The notes beneath the pieces were generated by a model. The model made no database searches. It was given only the letters and a program-made list of their open reading frames with translations, and was not told the origin of the DNA. A program made the position numbers and the translations under genes. 64,000 bases of DNA, from NCBI GenBank assembly GCA_002839795.1, contig PGYS01000006.1, positions 1-64,000 on the forward strand. The letters run 5' to 3'. The first letter of the stretch is position 1. Each line of letters opens with the position of its first letter. Shown in pieces: positions 1 through 10,857 of this stretch. Origin of the DNA: Ignavibacteriae bacterium HGW-Ignavibacteriae-3 (GTDB taxonomy: Bacteria; Bacteroidota; Ignavibacteria; Ignavibacteriales; Melioribacteraceae).

Positions 1-163
1 ATGAAATTAGTGGCGAGACTTTGAGCTGTGGAGAATTGTCCAAAAATTTTCGGTCCATAGTATCTGGCAAGAATCCAAAATACAACAACATTTGCAATCA
101 ATCTGGATGTTATTGATAAAGTTGAGTAAAGAGAGTTCTTCCGAATTCTCACTGCCTCGGACA

Positions 164-1408
164 TTAAGATTTAGCCTTTTTTTTGAATCCAATTTTAGAA
201 AGATCCGACCGCAGCTGGGAAGTTATAAAACTGTGCTTCTCTGGATCCTGAAGTTTAAATCGGGCGAAAAGTTCTTTGAAAAAAACTAAAAACAGGCCCA
301 GCAGCAGTGATGATACAAAAGAGACCATTGCATAAATACTCCCCTTTGGTTTTGATTTTCTGTCTGCCGGTTTTGCATGATCCAGAACCAGAACGGAAGG
401 AGTATTACGGACTTCCTCTATCTTTGCTTGTTCGTAAAGCGGCTGAATGAATTCAAGAATCTTATATTGAATTTCGAGATTACGGTAAATTTTAAGATAC
501 TCATTGCCGAGTTTAGGCGCTTTTTTAAAGGGTATTAAAAGACTGACCTCTTTTTGGGAAGGATCAGATCCCGAGTTAAGCTTATTAATCTTCTTCTGCA
601 ATTCATCCATTTCCAGTTTAGAATTAATTGCGGAAGGATGATCTACTCCGTAGGTTTGTTTCAATACATTATATTCAACTTCTTTTTTATATAATTCCAC
701 GTAAATGCCCGACATTGATTTCACGGTAGCTTCCAACTGTTGGGGAACTGCAATGAGTCCATAGGCTTCCTGAAATTTGCGCATTTCAGATTCCAGATGG
801 GTAATATCATTCATACTCTGATTGTATCTTTTTTCCACGAATTCCCTGTTAGCTTTCGCGTTGGTAACATTAAGTTCTGTATTAATAGTGTTTAATTTCG
901 TCACCAGATAATTGGCCATGTCTGCGGCTTTCTGCGGATCCTTATCGAAAACGGAAATTGTCAGGTTGCCCTCATCCTGGATTTCCAGACTGGAATTCGA
1001 CAGCCATTCCTTAACTACTTTTTCGTAGAAATCATTTTCCAGATCGTACTCTTTTCTGAGATCAAATTTTGTTATAACATCGTCTGTAACGGTTGCGCTT
1101 TTTAAGATAGCCAGATATTTATCGGATTCGGAATTTCCGCTTGTTAAAGCAGCCAATCCTTTGCTGGCTGAGAATCCCTTAGCCAGCCCAGACAGTCCCG
1201 AAAGAGTTGACAATAAATCTGTTTTCTCTGCGGGTAAAACCGACGCTGAAGCCATATACCACCTGGGGGCCAGTAATGCATAACTTGTTGCTCCCACCGT
1301 TATAACGAATACGAACAAAAATAAAAATTTTCGATACTGGATTATAACCGCAAGAAATTCAAAAAAAGTATTCCCGACATTTTGCTTACTTTCGAGCTGA
1401 CCACTCAT
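164..1408 (-). CDS. Wzz/chain-length determinant-type polysaccharide co-polymerase
   Basis: 414 aa, N- and C-terminal TM segments, long coiled-coil middle, C-terminal PxxxxxPK-like motif (AKPADRKSKPKGS) before TM; next to an SLBB export gene. Confidence 0.8.
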   Translation of the reverse strand: MSGQLESKQNVGNTFFEFLAVIIQYRKFLFLFVFVITVGATSYALLAPRWYMASASVLPAEKTDLLSTLSGLSGLAKGFSASKGLAALTSGNSESDKYLAILKSATVTDDVITKFDLRKEYDLENDFYEKVVKEWLSNSSLEIQDEGNLTISVFDKDPQKAADMANYLVTKLNTINTELNVTNAKANREFVEKRYNQSMNDITHLESEMRKFQEAYGLIAVPQQLEATVKSMSGIYVELYKKEVEYNVLKQTYGVDHPSAINSKLEMDELQKKINKLNSGSDPSQKEVSLLIPFKKAPKLGNEYLKIYRNLEIQYKILEFIQPLYEQAKIEEVRNTPSVLVLDHAKPADRKSKPKGSIYAMVSFVSSLLLGLFLVFFKELFARFKLQDPEKHSFITSQLRSDLSKIGFKKKAKS

Positions 1409-1485
1409 ATATAAACCTTTATGTTTGATTACAGAACGGAACTAATTGTAATTTTAATTATGAACACCATTTAGTTTTAAAATAT

Positions 1486-2940
1486 TTATTTCATAGCCTG
1501 GATTATAAGAAACGTTAATGAAACCACGGTGGCTATGATGCTTGTAAATGCTCCAACTTTCTGCAAATAAAAATCAAATCCTTTGGGTATGTTTTTAGGT
1601 ACGTAAATCATATCTCCGGATTCGATTTCTTTAACTCCGCCTGCAGGAATCCATGTCCGGTTTGTACCTTTAATAAGACTAATCCCATCATCGTTAACAG
1701 CTCTTTCTGTTTTCCCGCCTGCTTTTTCAATGTAGTAAGTAATTCCTTTTTGCGGTTGAAAAGTAAAATAGCCCGGATTCACAACTTGTCCAAAAACATA
1801 AACTTTATTTTGGAATGAAGGAATTATAATCACATCGCCATCCCTCACCACCGTATTTCCGTCTTCGCTATTTTCCTCTAAGACATTCTCGAAATTAACC
1901 GAACTCTTATGATCTATGAATCTGAGCGCATTATCCAAATACAGAGACGCTTCCAATTCCTCGGTAAGCAGATTGTTGGAACGTGTAATCAAAACTTCTT
2001 CCGAGAGAACTTCTTCCATAGATTTTTGGAAGATCGGCAGTGTTGTAAAAGAGCTGTCTTTTTCATACCGAGTTCTCATTCCGCTCATTTTTTGAAGTTG
2101 GGCCTCATCAGTTCCGTTCATTAATTCTGATCTTCTTAAATCGGCGTGAGCCGTAAATCCGCCGGATTTATTAATAACTTCTCTGAGCGTTGTTCCGGAC
2201 TTGGCGATATGGACATATCCCGGTCTATTGACTTCCCCTAAAACTAAAATTTTAAAATCCTTTTTCTGATTATTATCCGAGAGAACTCTTATTCTGTCGC
2301 CGCGTTTTAATGGGAACTTACTATTTATCCCAACCCTTAGAATTTCCTCCTTATCCCCGGCACTATTTAGCCGGGAAATTTCTGCGGTAGTAACGCTGTC
2401 GTATGCCGGATTAAGGCCTCCGGCAAAAAGAAGGGCGTCGAGAAGGTTATCGCCTTCAACGAATTGGAATTTGATCTCTTTGTTTACAGCACCGATCACA
2501 TCAATAAAATTTCTCTCCGGATCATTTTCGGGAAATATTATAACATCGTCGTTTTGTAAATACGGGTTGTTCAAAAAATCACCTGTAATTCTAAATCTCA
2601 TTAAATCAATTTTTTTTACATCCCCGTTTATTCTCTTTAGAGTGATATCCCGGAGGGGGTATTTTTTGATCTCTTTGTTAACCTGATTTATAGTCTCAAT
2701 CTTATTAAGTGATCCGAGAGCTTTTTGAGCTGCTTCCGAATAAATACTGGTAATAAAGTAATCCAGCCGCTGAAGCCGGGAAGCAGTAAATGTTCCCGAA
2801 ACAATGAAGTTACCGCCAATCGTAACGGAAATAGGCTGATAGCTCATGGGATTAATTTGCCTTTGACCCTGCTGATCACTCTCCTGAGCAAATTGCAGGT
2901 TAGCAAAGCTTAGCATGAAGAGAAAAATTATTTTTTTCAT
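1486..2940 (-). CDS. SLBB-domain polysaccharide export outer membrane protein (Wza-like)
   Basis: Signal peptide, repeated SLBB segments (VLGEVNRPGYVHI..., VFGQVVNPGYFTF...), C-terminal TM. Confidence 0.85.
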   Translation of the reverse strand: MKKIIFLFMLSFANLQFAQESDQQGQRQINPMSYQPISVTIGGNFIVSGTFTASRLQRLDYFITSIYSEAAQKALGSLNKIETINQVNKEIKKYPLRDITLKRINGDVKKIDLMRFRITGDFLNNPYLQNDDVIIFPENDPERNFIDVIGAVNKEIKFQFVEGDNLLDALLFAGGLNPAYDSVTTAEISRLNSAGDKEEILRVGINSKFPLKRGDRIRVLSDNNQKKDFKILVLGEVNRPGYVHIAKSGTTLREVINKSGGFTAHADLRRSELMNGTDEAQLQKMSGMRTRYEKDSSFTTLPIFQKSMEEVLSEEVLITRSNNLLTEELEASLYLDNALRFIDHKSSVNFENVLEENSEDGNTVVRDGDVIIIPSFQNKVYVFGQVVNPGYFTFQPQKGITYYIEKAGGKTERAVNDDGISLIKGTNRTWIPAGGVKEIESGDMIYVPKNIPKGFDFYLQKVGAFTSIIATVVSLTFLIIQAMK

Positions 2941-3047
2941 ATTCGTTCGATTATGTTATTAAAGTTGAAAAATAAAAGTGATAAACTAAGAAAGGTAAAA
3001 AGAGGCAGTAGAATAATACTCCGTTTTGGTTTTCTATCTGCACAAAT

Positions 3048-4064
3048 CTAACGATTTTTATATTGAAGTTCATAATATTTCTGATATTCACCCGAAATTA
3101 TTCTCTCCCACCATGATTTATTGCCGAGGTACCATTCTATTGTACTATCTATCGCCTGCTCAAATTCAAATGTGGGTTTCCAGCCGAGTTCGCTCTGAAT
3201 CTTTGATGAATCGATTGCGTATCGGCGGTCATGTCCTGGACGGTCTTTCACATACTCAATAAGCTCTTCACCTTTTCCGAGTTTCTTCAGAATAAGCTTT
3301 ATGATCTCTATATTCTTCATTTCCCGGCCGGCGCCGATATTATAAACTTGCCCGGGCTCACCAATTTCAAATACAAGTTCTGCGGCTTTGTTATGATCAA
3401 TTACAAAAATCCAGTCTCTCACATTCAAACCGTCTCCGTAAACGGGAAGTTTTTTATTGTGAAGCACATTGATGATCATCAGGGGTATTAATTTTTCGGG
3501 GAATTGTAATGGTCCGTAATTATTAGAACATCGGGTTATTACTACCGGCAGGCCATAAGTATGATAAAATGATAGAGCTGCCATATCTGCTGCTGCCTTG
3601 CTGGATGAATACGGACTGTTAGGGGATAACGGAGTATTTTCCGTGAATAATCCTTCAGAGCCGAGACTGCCGTAAACTTCATCGGTGGATATCTGAAGAA
3701 ATTTTTCAACTTTATATTGCCGGGCGGATTCGAGTAGAATTGAAGTCCCGACTACATTCGTTCTGTAAAACACTTCGGACCCCAGAATACTTCTGTCAAC
3801 ATGAGATTCCGCGGCGAAATTAATTACATATTTAATTGAATATTTGTTAAAAATATAATCGACAAGTTCACTGTTGGTTATATCGCCTTTAACAAAATGA
3901 TAATTCTTTTTTCCTTCACTGGGTTTCAGATTTTCAAGATTGCCGGCATAAGTTAGCTTATCCAGATTTATAATATTGAAATCATCACGTACAGATAAGA
4001 TGTGATTGATAAAATTGCTGCCTATAAATCCGGCTCCGCCGGTTATGAGTATGTTTTTAGTCAT
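3048..4064 (-). CDS. rfbB: dTDP-glucose 4,6-dehydratase
   Basis: GGAGFIGSNF Rossmann motif, STDEVYGSL, YSSSKAAAD, NNYGPLQFPEKLIP. Confidence 0.92.
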   Translation of the reverse strand: MTKNILITGGAGFIGSNFINHILSVRDDFNIINLDKLTYAGNLENLKPSEGKKNYHFVKGDITNSELVDYIFNKYSIKYVINFAAESHVDRSILGSEVFYRTNVVGTSILLESARQYKVEKFLQISTDEVYGSLGSEGLFTENTPLSPNSPYSSSKAAADMAALSFYHTYGLPVVITRCSNNYGPLQFPEKLIPLMIINVLHNKKLPVYGDGLNVRDWIFVIDHNKAAELVFEIGEPGQVYNIGAGREMKNIEIIKLILKKLGKGEELIEYVKDRPGHDRRYAIDSSKIQSELGWKPTFEFEQAIDSTIEWYLGNKSWWERIISGEYQKYYELQYKNR

Positions 4065-4068
4065 TGTA

Positions 4069-4803
4069 TTAGAAAGCGATTAGACCGACAAAAATTCCGG
4101 TTTGAATAAAAAATGAATTATTGTTCAGATCAGACGGAACACCGCTGATATTCTGATCATTATTTAGTTTCCATTGACTTCCGATCGATGTTACATAACC
4201 TGCTCCAAATCTAAACGCTATGAACCTGTCCAGTGGAATGTCGATATTTAACGTTGGTGTGATAGTATAAAATGAATTAGTAATGCGGTCGCTTACCTGA
4301 TTGGATGATGAGGCGCCTGACACTTTTTTCCAGATATCGGTCCAGGAGTAGGAACCCTGATTCTGATATCCCTCCACGCCATTAGAACCCATACCTATTA
4401 TTGTTCCGACGGAAACCGCAATATTTTTAATGAACGGAAGCGTATATTCGACTGTAAGTCCGGCAAAACTGAAATTATATTTAACTTCCCTGCTCAATCC
4501 GCCGACCGTACCACTCGTACTTTTAGTCCCGCCGAGTCCCATACCGCCGATTCTCAAGTTGTCGATAAGCATGATGTATGCGTAGCCGCTCCCTCCGTAG
4601 ATCATCATACCTGAGCTCGATAGTGTGCCGATTCCCATATTTTTAATCTGTGCGTTAATAGGGTCCAGATTAGGAAAAACCATCGCCGGAGTGAAACCCC
4701 CGGCAGCACCGAAACGCGCCACCCAGCCGACATCTTCCCCTTCCTGGGCTGAGACAGAGGTGAAAGAAAGTACGGCAAATGCTAGTATTAATAATTTTTT
4801 CAT
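4069..4803 (-). CDS. Outer membrane protein, hypothetical
   Basis: Signal peptide plus beta-strand-rich, Gly/aromatic-rich sequence. Confidence 0.5.
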   Translation of the reverse strand: MKKLLILAFAVLSFTSVSAQEGEDVGWVARFGAAGGFTPAMVFPNLDPINAQIKNMGIGTLSSSGMMIYGGSGYAYIMLIDNLRIGGMGLGGTKSTSGTVGGLSREVKYNFSFAGLTVEYTLPFIKNIAVSVGTIIGMGSNGVEGYQNQGSYSWTDIWKKVSGASSSNQVSDRITNSFYTITPTLNIDIPLDRFIAFRFGAGYVTSIGSQWKLNNDQNISGVPSDLNNNSFFIQTGIFVGLIAF

Positions 4804-4878
4804 TTTACTCTATTTTCTTTTTGTGGTTAAAATTAGTAATTCCTTTAACAAAACGGAAATTGATGAGGTGATATAATA

Positions 4879-4939
4879 AAGACCGTACTGGTTTTCATTT
4901 CTAGTTTACCACAACAAGGAGAAAACCAATAACGGTCTT
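4879..4939. repeat. Inverted repeat AAGACCGTactGGTTTTC ... GAAAACCAataACGGTCTT
   Basis: Near-perfect ~18-bp arms read directly, in the intergenic region downstream of ftsZ. Confidence 0.7.
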
Positions 4940-4956
4940 ATAATGAGAATGGCTGA

Positions 4957-4977
4957 CTAAAAAGACTGTTTTCAGTC
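4957..4977 (-). terminator. Rho-independent terminator of the dcw/ftsZ operon
   Basis: On minus strand GACTGAAAACAGTC followed by TTTTT, 35 nt after the ftsZ stop. Confidence 0.7.
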
Positions 4978-5011
4978 AACCGAAAGAATATATAAACTGA
5001 CCCTACTCTTA

Positions 5012-6304
5012 CTAATCCATAATTTTTCTAAGGAATGAAGAGCTATCCTCCTCGTCCTTGTTTTTATTTGTGAAGTAATCATCCTCGCTATAGTCATTCT
5101 GTTCCGTCTTGAATCCGCCTTCAATTGAACTCTGCTCGAAGAGATCAAAAGTATTCTTCTTTACTCGCTGTATTGTGGGGATACTAAGATCCGGATTTGC
5201 ATCTAAATTAAAATCACCGCGTTTAGGAGAGAATCCGCCATAACTGACTATTTTCTTTTCCTGCTGTTTCCGTTCCGTTTTTTCCGTTTTAAGATTGCTG
5301 ATCGGACGGGCGCTGGCTTTTGTCTCAAATCCCGTTGCAATTACTGTATATGAGACATATTCATTCATCTGATCTTTGATTACTGTTCCGAATATTACAT
5401 TTGCCTCTTCTCCGGCAGCTTCAAAAATTACATTATTTCCGGCCTCTACTTCCTGCATTGTCATATTTGTCGGACCGGTGACGTTCAGAAGAATATTTTT
5501 TGCTCCTTTAATTGAGACACCTTCGAGGAGCGGTGAGGAAATTGCTTTCTGCGCAGCTTCCACTGAACGGTTTTCTCCGCTGGCAATTCCGCATCCCATG
5601 AGTGCCTGACCGCTGTCTCTCATTACGGTTCGTACATCGGCAAAATCAACATTGATGATTCCTTTTACTGTGATAATATCGGCAATACCTCTTGTGGCTT
5701 CATAAAGTATTTCATTCGGCTTATTGAATGCTGCTTTGGCGGCGGTTGCTGTGTCTATGATGCTTAAGATTCTTCCGTTGGGAATTACGATTAAACTATC
5801 AACGTATTGTCTAAGGTCGGCAATTCCTTCATCGGCATTTTTCATTCTTTGTTTGCCTTCCCATCCGAATGGTTTTGTAACAATGCCAATGACGAGTGCG
5901 CCCATGCTTTTAGCTATTGATGCAATTATCGGAGCTGCACCTGTTCCGGTACCTCCTCCCATTCCCGAAGTAACAAAAACCATGTCAGCTCCTTCAAGAT
6001 GACGGGTGATCTTCTCTCTATCCTCTTCTGCCGATTTTCTTCCTACATTGGGATCGGCGCCCGCTCCAAGACCTCTTGTAACATTCGTACCGATCTGAAT
6101 TTTGTGCGAAGCGAGACTTTCCTCCAGAACCTGAGCATCCGTATTTACGGCTATAAACTCAACTCCCGTTAATCCTCTTTCGATCATACTGTCGATCGCA
6201 TTGCAGCCGCCTCCCCCGATTCCGACTACTTTTAATTGAGCCGACATTGGACGTTGAGTTTCCAGTGTGATGAAGCGTGGCCGTTTTTCTGAACTAGTTG
6301 ACAT
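5012..6304 (-). CDS. ftsZ: Cell division protein FtsZ
   Basis: Tubulin signature GGGTGTGAAP, IGGGGCNAI; last gene of dcw cluster. Confidence 0.97.
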   Translation of the reverse strand: MSTSSEKRPRFITLETQRPMSAQLKVVGIGGGGCNAIDSMIERGLTGVEFIAVNTDAQVLEESLASHKIQIGTNVTRGLGAGADPNVGRKSAEEDREKITRHLEGADMVFVTSGMGGGTGTGAAPIIASIAKSMGALVIGIVTKPFGWEGKQRMKNADEGIADLRQYVDSLIVIPNGRILSIIDTATAAKAAFNKPNEILYEATRGIADIITVKGIINVDFADVRTVMRDSGQALMGCGIASGENRSVEAAQKAISSPLLEGVSIKGAKNILLNVTGPTNMTMQEVEAGNNVIFEAAGEEANVIFGTVIKDQMNEYVSYTVIATGFETKASARPISNLKTEKTERKQQEKKIVSYGGFSPKRGDFNLDANPDLSIPTIQRVKKNTFDLFEQSSIEGGFKTEQNDYSEDDYFTNKNKDEEDSSSFLRKIMD

Positions 6305-6330
6305 GATTCCTCCTTGTTGTGGTATTTGTT

Positions 6331-7572
6331 TTATAGTTTATCAAAGAATTCTTGTATTTTTTTAAATGTCTTAACGACATTGAATTTGCTTTCTTTATTG
6401 CTTGTTTTGACTGTTGTAAAATTTTCCGATTTGCTTCCGGGTATTCCGCGTATTAATCCGGCTACAGTAGCAAATTCCGGACTTTCAACTTCGCTTGATA
6501 ATCCTGATCCGAGATCGAGCGGAACGCCGATGCGTGCCGGCATTCCAAAAACTTCTTCGGCTAATTCCGTGCACCCTCTCAGAAGCGATCCGCCTCCGGT
6601 AAGAACAACTCCGGCTTTAATTTTATTTTTGAATCCTGAGTGGCGCAATTCATTATCAATAATTGTGAACAATTCGCGCATCCTTACACTTATGATTTGA
6701 GTAAGAAGAGTAAGCGGAATTTTCACATTACCTCTGCCGCCCACACCTTTGATGTAAATCTCCTCTTCCTTTATGATTGCGTGCTCTGTTGCATAGCCGT
6801 GTTCCTTTTTGAGTTTTTCAGCGTCAGAGGTCACAATACCAAGTGTTTCTCTGATATCGTTTGTGACCTGATTACCCGCGACGCCCACAACTTTAGTGTG
6901 TTTAATCGCCTTTTTATGAAAGATTGCTATATCCGTTGTGCCGCCGCCGATATCGATCAGTAATATTCCAAGATCTTTTTCATTCTCTTCAAGAACCGCA
7001 AAACTTGACGCGATGGGTTGAAGCACATAATCTTTTACAATATATCCCGCACGCTCAACTGATTTTTTAATATTTTGAATGGCAGGAATGGATGCCAGGA
7101 CCACATGATTAACAGCCTCAAGTCTTGAGCCGCACATTCCAATAGGATCTTCAATACCTCCCTGATGATCGACTGAAAATTCTTCGGGAATTATATGCAG
7201 AATCTGCCTGTCGGATGGAATGCGAATCGTCTGAACATCCGCCCGCAGCCTGTCAAGATCTTGTTGATTTATTTCTTTTTCCGGATTACTGATGGTAACA
7301 TAATTTCTGTGGCGGAGACTGGTAATATGCTCGCCGGCGACGCCGACATTAACTTCTTTAATCTGCAGACCGGCTCTGTTGAGGGCTATATTCATAGCTT
7401 CGGTTATCGCGTCCGCTGTTTTCGAAATATTCGCTACCAATCCGCGGTTCAAGCCTTCGGAAGGTGCGACTCCGAAACCAAGAATATTCAAATTATTTTC
7501 CACCTGTTCAGCGATTACCGCACATACTTTTGTTGTGCCGAGGTCAAGTCCGGCTATTATATTTTTTTTCAT
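6331..7572 (-). CDS. ftsA: Cell division protein FtsA
   Basis: Actin-like ATPase motifs (GLDLGTTKVCAVIAE, IDIGGGTTDIAIF, LTGGGSLLRG). Confidence 0.96.
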   Translation of the reverse strand: MKKNIIAGLDLGTTKVCAVIAEQVENNLNILGFGVAPSEGLNRGLVANISKTADAITEAMNIALNRAGLQIKEVNVGVAGEHITSLRHRNYVTISNPEKEINQQDLDRLRADVQTIRIPSDRQILHIIPEEFSVDHQGGIEDPIGMCGSRLEAVNHVVLASIPAIQNIKKSVERAGYIVKDYVLQPIASSFAVLEENEKDLGILLIDIGGGTTDIAIFHKKAIKHTKVVGVAGNQVTNDIRETLGIVTSDAEKLKKEHGYATEHAIIKEEEIYIKGVGGRGNVKIPLTLLTQIISVRMRELFTIIDNELRHSGFKNKIKAGVVLTGGGSLLRGCTELAEEVFGMPARIGVPLDLGSGLSSEVESPEFATVAGLIRGIPGSKSENFTTVKTSNKESKFNVVKTFKKIQEFFDKL

Positions 7573-8363
7573 GATTTATTATGCCCCGCGTCAATATTTT
7601 TAACTAGCCCGTTAGTCGAGTCTGTTATGCCGAGAAATACATGTCCACCGTAGCGCAAGTCTACATAATCCAGATAATTATTTATTTCTTTCCCTTTGAG
7701 GGATTGCCAGAGAGTATTGAAATAGATCACTTTTCTGATCTCATTGCCGCGCCCGATCATAATCGGGTAATCGGTTGAGGAGAGGTATAAAATTATTTCT
7801 CCGCCGCTTTGAAGATCTATTGCCGAAAAATCTTTTTCCAGATCCGGATTGGCCAGTTTAACGGCTGAAATAATTTTGGATGCAGTAACCACATCAAGAT
7901 TTTTTTTCATTGAAGATAGAGCTACAGGCTGACTTCCAAAAAAAGCGTTGGATATCACAGGATAGTTTATTTTTTTAGTATCAGAAAAGAGCGGAAGCAA
8001 TTGCAGATTGTCAGTTATCAGATACTGATTTCCTTTGTCCAACAGAATCGAATCGAAAACTTTTTCTCTGATTTTTATCAACACTTTTCCTGCTTCCGTA
8101 AAACGTACATCCGCGTTCTGAATGTACGGGTGTTTTTCAATTCTATCCTTTATTATCTGCAGTGACAGATTTTCATAATTTTGTTTTTCAGCAAGATTCG
8201 CATAGCTCAAATATTGCTCTTTAGAAAAATGATTTTCTCCTTCAACCGCGATTGAGTAAATCTTGACTTCATGACCTGAACTGATTCCGACGGAGAGATA
8301 GATCAATCCACCGACGGTTAATATCATGAAACTGATGCCCAATATTTTACCGGGATTCTTCAT
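7569..8363 (-). CDS. ftsQ: Cell division protein FtsQ/DivIB (POTRA)
   Basis: N-terminal TM, POTRA-like region, position between murC and ftsA. Confidence 0.85.
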   Translation of the reverse strand: MKNPGKILGISFMILTVGGLIYLSVGISSGHEVKIYSIAVEGENHFSKEQYLSYANLAEKQNYENLSLQIIKDRIEKHPYIQNADVRFTEAGKVLIKIREKVFDSILLDKGNQYLITDNLQLLPLFSDTKKINYPVISNAFFGSQPVALSSMKKNLDVVTASKIISAVKLANPDLEKDFSAIDLQSGGEIILYLSSTDYPIMIGRGNEIRKVIYFNTLWQSLKGKEINNYLDYVDLRYGGHVFLGITDSTNGLVKNIDAGHNKS

Positions 8364-9760
8364 TTATTTTTTTTTGCTTTTAATTGTTCAATAAATTTTT
8401 CGCCGTATTTCCAGATATCGCCGGCACCCAATGTGATAATTATATCGTCCTTCTGATAAATTTTCTGAAGCAGATCAGGAATTTTTGTTTTGTCCGGTTC
8501 ATAAAAGACATTTTTATGACCGAATTGATTTGCAGTATCGGTGATCAATTCTCCGGTTATTCCTTCCATCGGTATTTCGCGTGCGGGATAAACGTCCGTA
8601 CAAATAAAAATATCCGAGTTGAGAAATGATCTTCCGAACTCAGCGTAAAAATCTTTTGTACGCGAATAAAGATGTGGCTGAAAAACTGCTATCAACCGTC
8701 TGTTCCATCCGCGGCGGATTCCATCCAAAGTCACATTTATTTCAGTCGGATGATGGCCGTAATCATCAACAACCATAACATCCCCGTCATATTTAATTTC
8801 AAAGCGCCTGTAAACACCGGTGAATTTTTCCAGCGCTTGCTTTATCATTCCGAACTCAACGCCCATCTCTTTGGCTATTGTAACAGCTACAAGAGAATTT
8901 TTAATATTATGAAGACCGGGGAGATTGATTTTGATTCTGCCGAGATCATTCCCCTGATAATTAACGGTGAACTCTGAATGATTCTCTAAGTGAGTGATAT
9001 TAACTGCGCGAATATCGGCCTGGGGAGAAATTCCATAAGTAAAGATTTTTTTATTGATTTGAGGAATAACATCCTGCAATGCCGGTTCGTCAAGACAGAG
9101 TACCACGAAGCCGAAGAATGGAACTTTATTCGCGAATTCTATAAAGGCAGATTTAATATCGTCGAGATCCTTATATGTATCCAGGTGTTCTCTTTCCAAT
9201 GTTGTTATTGCGGCAATAGTTGGTGTCAATTTCAGAAATGTCCGGTCGAATTCATCGGCCTCTACTACTATGTACTCTCCGCCTCCGAGACGCGCGTTGG
9301 TTCCGCCCAGGGAACTTAATTTGCCGCCTACTATAATAGTAGGATCAATACCTGCTTCAGTCAAAACTAAACCGACCATAGATGTGGTGGTAGTTTTACC
9401 GTGTGTCCCGGCAATACCAATCCCATATTTCATTCTCATGCACTCGGCAAGCATTTCGGATCTTTTAATAACCGGAATTTTCCTTGAGATAGCCTCTTTC
9501 ACTTCCGGGTTATCAAGAACAACGGCGGACGAATAAACTACAACATCCGCCTCTTTAAGGTTATTAGTTGAGTGACCTTCATAGACTTTTATTCCAAGAC
9601 TCTCAAGCCGTTCCGTGACTTCTGTTTTAGCAAGATCAGATCCGGAGATGCTAAATCCCTGGCTCAATAATATCTCGGCAATTCCGCTCATTCCGATTCC
9701 GCCGATCCCGACAAAATGAATATTTTTTACTGTCTTCATCATCATTGAAGTATTCCTCAA
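8360..9760 (-). CDS. murC: UDP-N-acetylmuramate--L-alanine ligase
   Basis: GIGGIGMSGIAEIL, GTHGKTTTTSM, HHPTEI. Confidence 0.97.
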   Translation of the reverse strand: MRNTSMMMKTVKNIHFVGIGGIGMSGIAEILLSQGFSISGSDLAKTEVTERLESLGIKVYEGHSTNNLKEADVVVYSSAVVLDNPEVKEAISRKIPVIKRSEMLAECMRMKYGIGIAGTHGKTTTTSMVGLVLTEAGIDPTIIVGGKLSSLGGTNARLGGGEYIVVEADEFDRTFLKLTPTIAAITTLEREHLDTYKDLDDIKSAFIEFANKVPFFGFVVLCLDEPALQDVIPQINKKIFTYGISPQADIRAVNITHLENHSEFTVNYQGNDLGRIKINLPGLHNIKNSLVAVTIAKEMGVEFGMIKQALEKFTGVYRRFEIKYDGDVMVVDDYGHHPTEINVTLDGIRRGWNRRLIAVFQPHLYSRTKDFYAEFGRSFLNSDIFICTDVYPAREIPMEGITGELITDTANQFGHKNVFYEPDKTKIPDLLQKIYQKDDIIITLGAGDIWKYGEKFIEQLKAKKNK

Positions 9761-10857
9761 ATTATCTCCGCCAAACGGATAGCTCTTTCAGCAATTGTCT
9801 GAGCCGCCATTGGTTTTGCAAATTCCGAAATATTTTTTTTCATCACATCATGCCGCGCAATGTTAAGCAGCATCTCACTTATAACGGGAAATAATTCATC
9901 TTTTAAGTTCTTGTCTTCTATAAGTTCGGCAGCGTTCGCAACCTTAAGAGCTTTAGCATTTTTATACTGATGATTTGCCGCAACATTTTCTGACGGGACA
10001 AATATTGCCGGCATTCCCAGAAATGCGATTTCAGCTATCGTGGTAGCACCGGATCGAGCCAGTACTACATCGCATGAGGAATAAGCCGCAGACATATCAC
10101 TTATGAACGGGAATATTTTTACCGATGTATTTTCAAGATGTTTATAATGCATAAAATAGAATTGACCCGTCTGCCACACAACCTGGATTCCGTTGTCGAT
10201 CATCTTACTCAGATTGCCGGCGATGGCTTCATTTATCGATCGTGCGCCTCCGCTTCCGCCAATTACCAGTAAAATCTTTTTTGAAGGATCTAAACCGAAC
10301 TTTTTAGCCGCTTCAATTCTATCGTTAAGTCTAAGATTCATTCTCACCGGGTTGCCGCTCATTATTAATTTGGAGTTATCCCTGAAATATTTTTTTGATT
10401 CTTCAAATGTTATGTGAATTTCAGTTGCCCTCTTTTCGAGCAACCTGTTTGTAAAACCGGGGTAACTATTCTGTTCAAGAAGAATTACTTTCGCGCCAAG
10501 AACAGATGCAGCCCAGATTACCGGTCCGGAAACGTATGCACCGCTTCCTACAGCAACCCGCGGTTTATAACTGAAACAGATTGATAGTGATTGAAGCATT
10601 GACACAAATAGTTTTATCGGGAACAATAAATTGCTCAATGTGAATTTTCTTGAAAACCCGCTTACCCAAATTGACCGGAAATTAAAACCACATTCGGGAA
10701 CCACTCTTCCCTCAATTTTATTTTTGGCTCCAACGAACAGAATCTCAGATTCCGGTTTAATTAACCGGATCTGCTGCGCTACAGCGAGCGCCGGATAGAG
10801 ATGACCGCCGGTACCTCCGCCTGCAAACACAAACCGATATGGAGTTTTATTCTTCAT
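9757..10857 (-). CDS. murG: Undecaprenyl-PP-MurNAc-pentapeptide GlcNAc transferase
   Basis: GGGTGGHLYPALAVA, GGSGGARSIN, RSGATTIAEI. Confidence 0.97.
   Translation of the reverse strand: MKNKTPYRFVFAGGGTGGHLYPALAVAQQIRLIKPESEILFVGAKNKIEGRVVPECGFNFRSIWVSGFSRKFTLSNLLFPIKLFVSMLQSLSICFSYKPRVAVGSGAYVSGPVIWAASVLGAKVILLEQNSYPGFTNRLLEKRATEIHITFEESKKYFRDNSKLIMSGNPVRMNLRLNDRIEAAKKFGLDPSKKILLVIGGSGGARSINEAIAGNLSKMIDNGIQVVWQTGQFYFMHYKHLENTSVKIFPFISDMSAAYSSCDVVLARSGATTIAEIAFLGMPAIFVPSENVAANHQYKNAKALKVANAAELIEDKNLKDELFPVISEMLLNIARHDVMKKNISEFAKPMAAQTIAERAIRLAEII

Noticed and set aside
92-289. Small plus-strand ORF at window start
   Set aside because: Antisense to the Wzz-like gene/edge, no recognisable domain; likely spurious.
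6314-6700. Many 60-150 aa ORFs antisense to dcw genes
   Set aside because: Overlap well-supported conserved genes; no domain signals.
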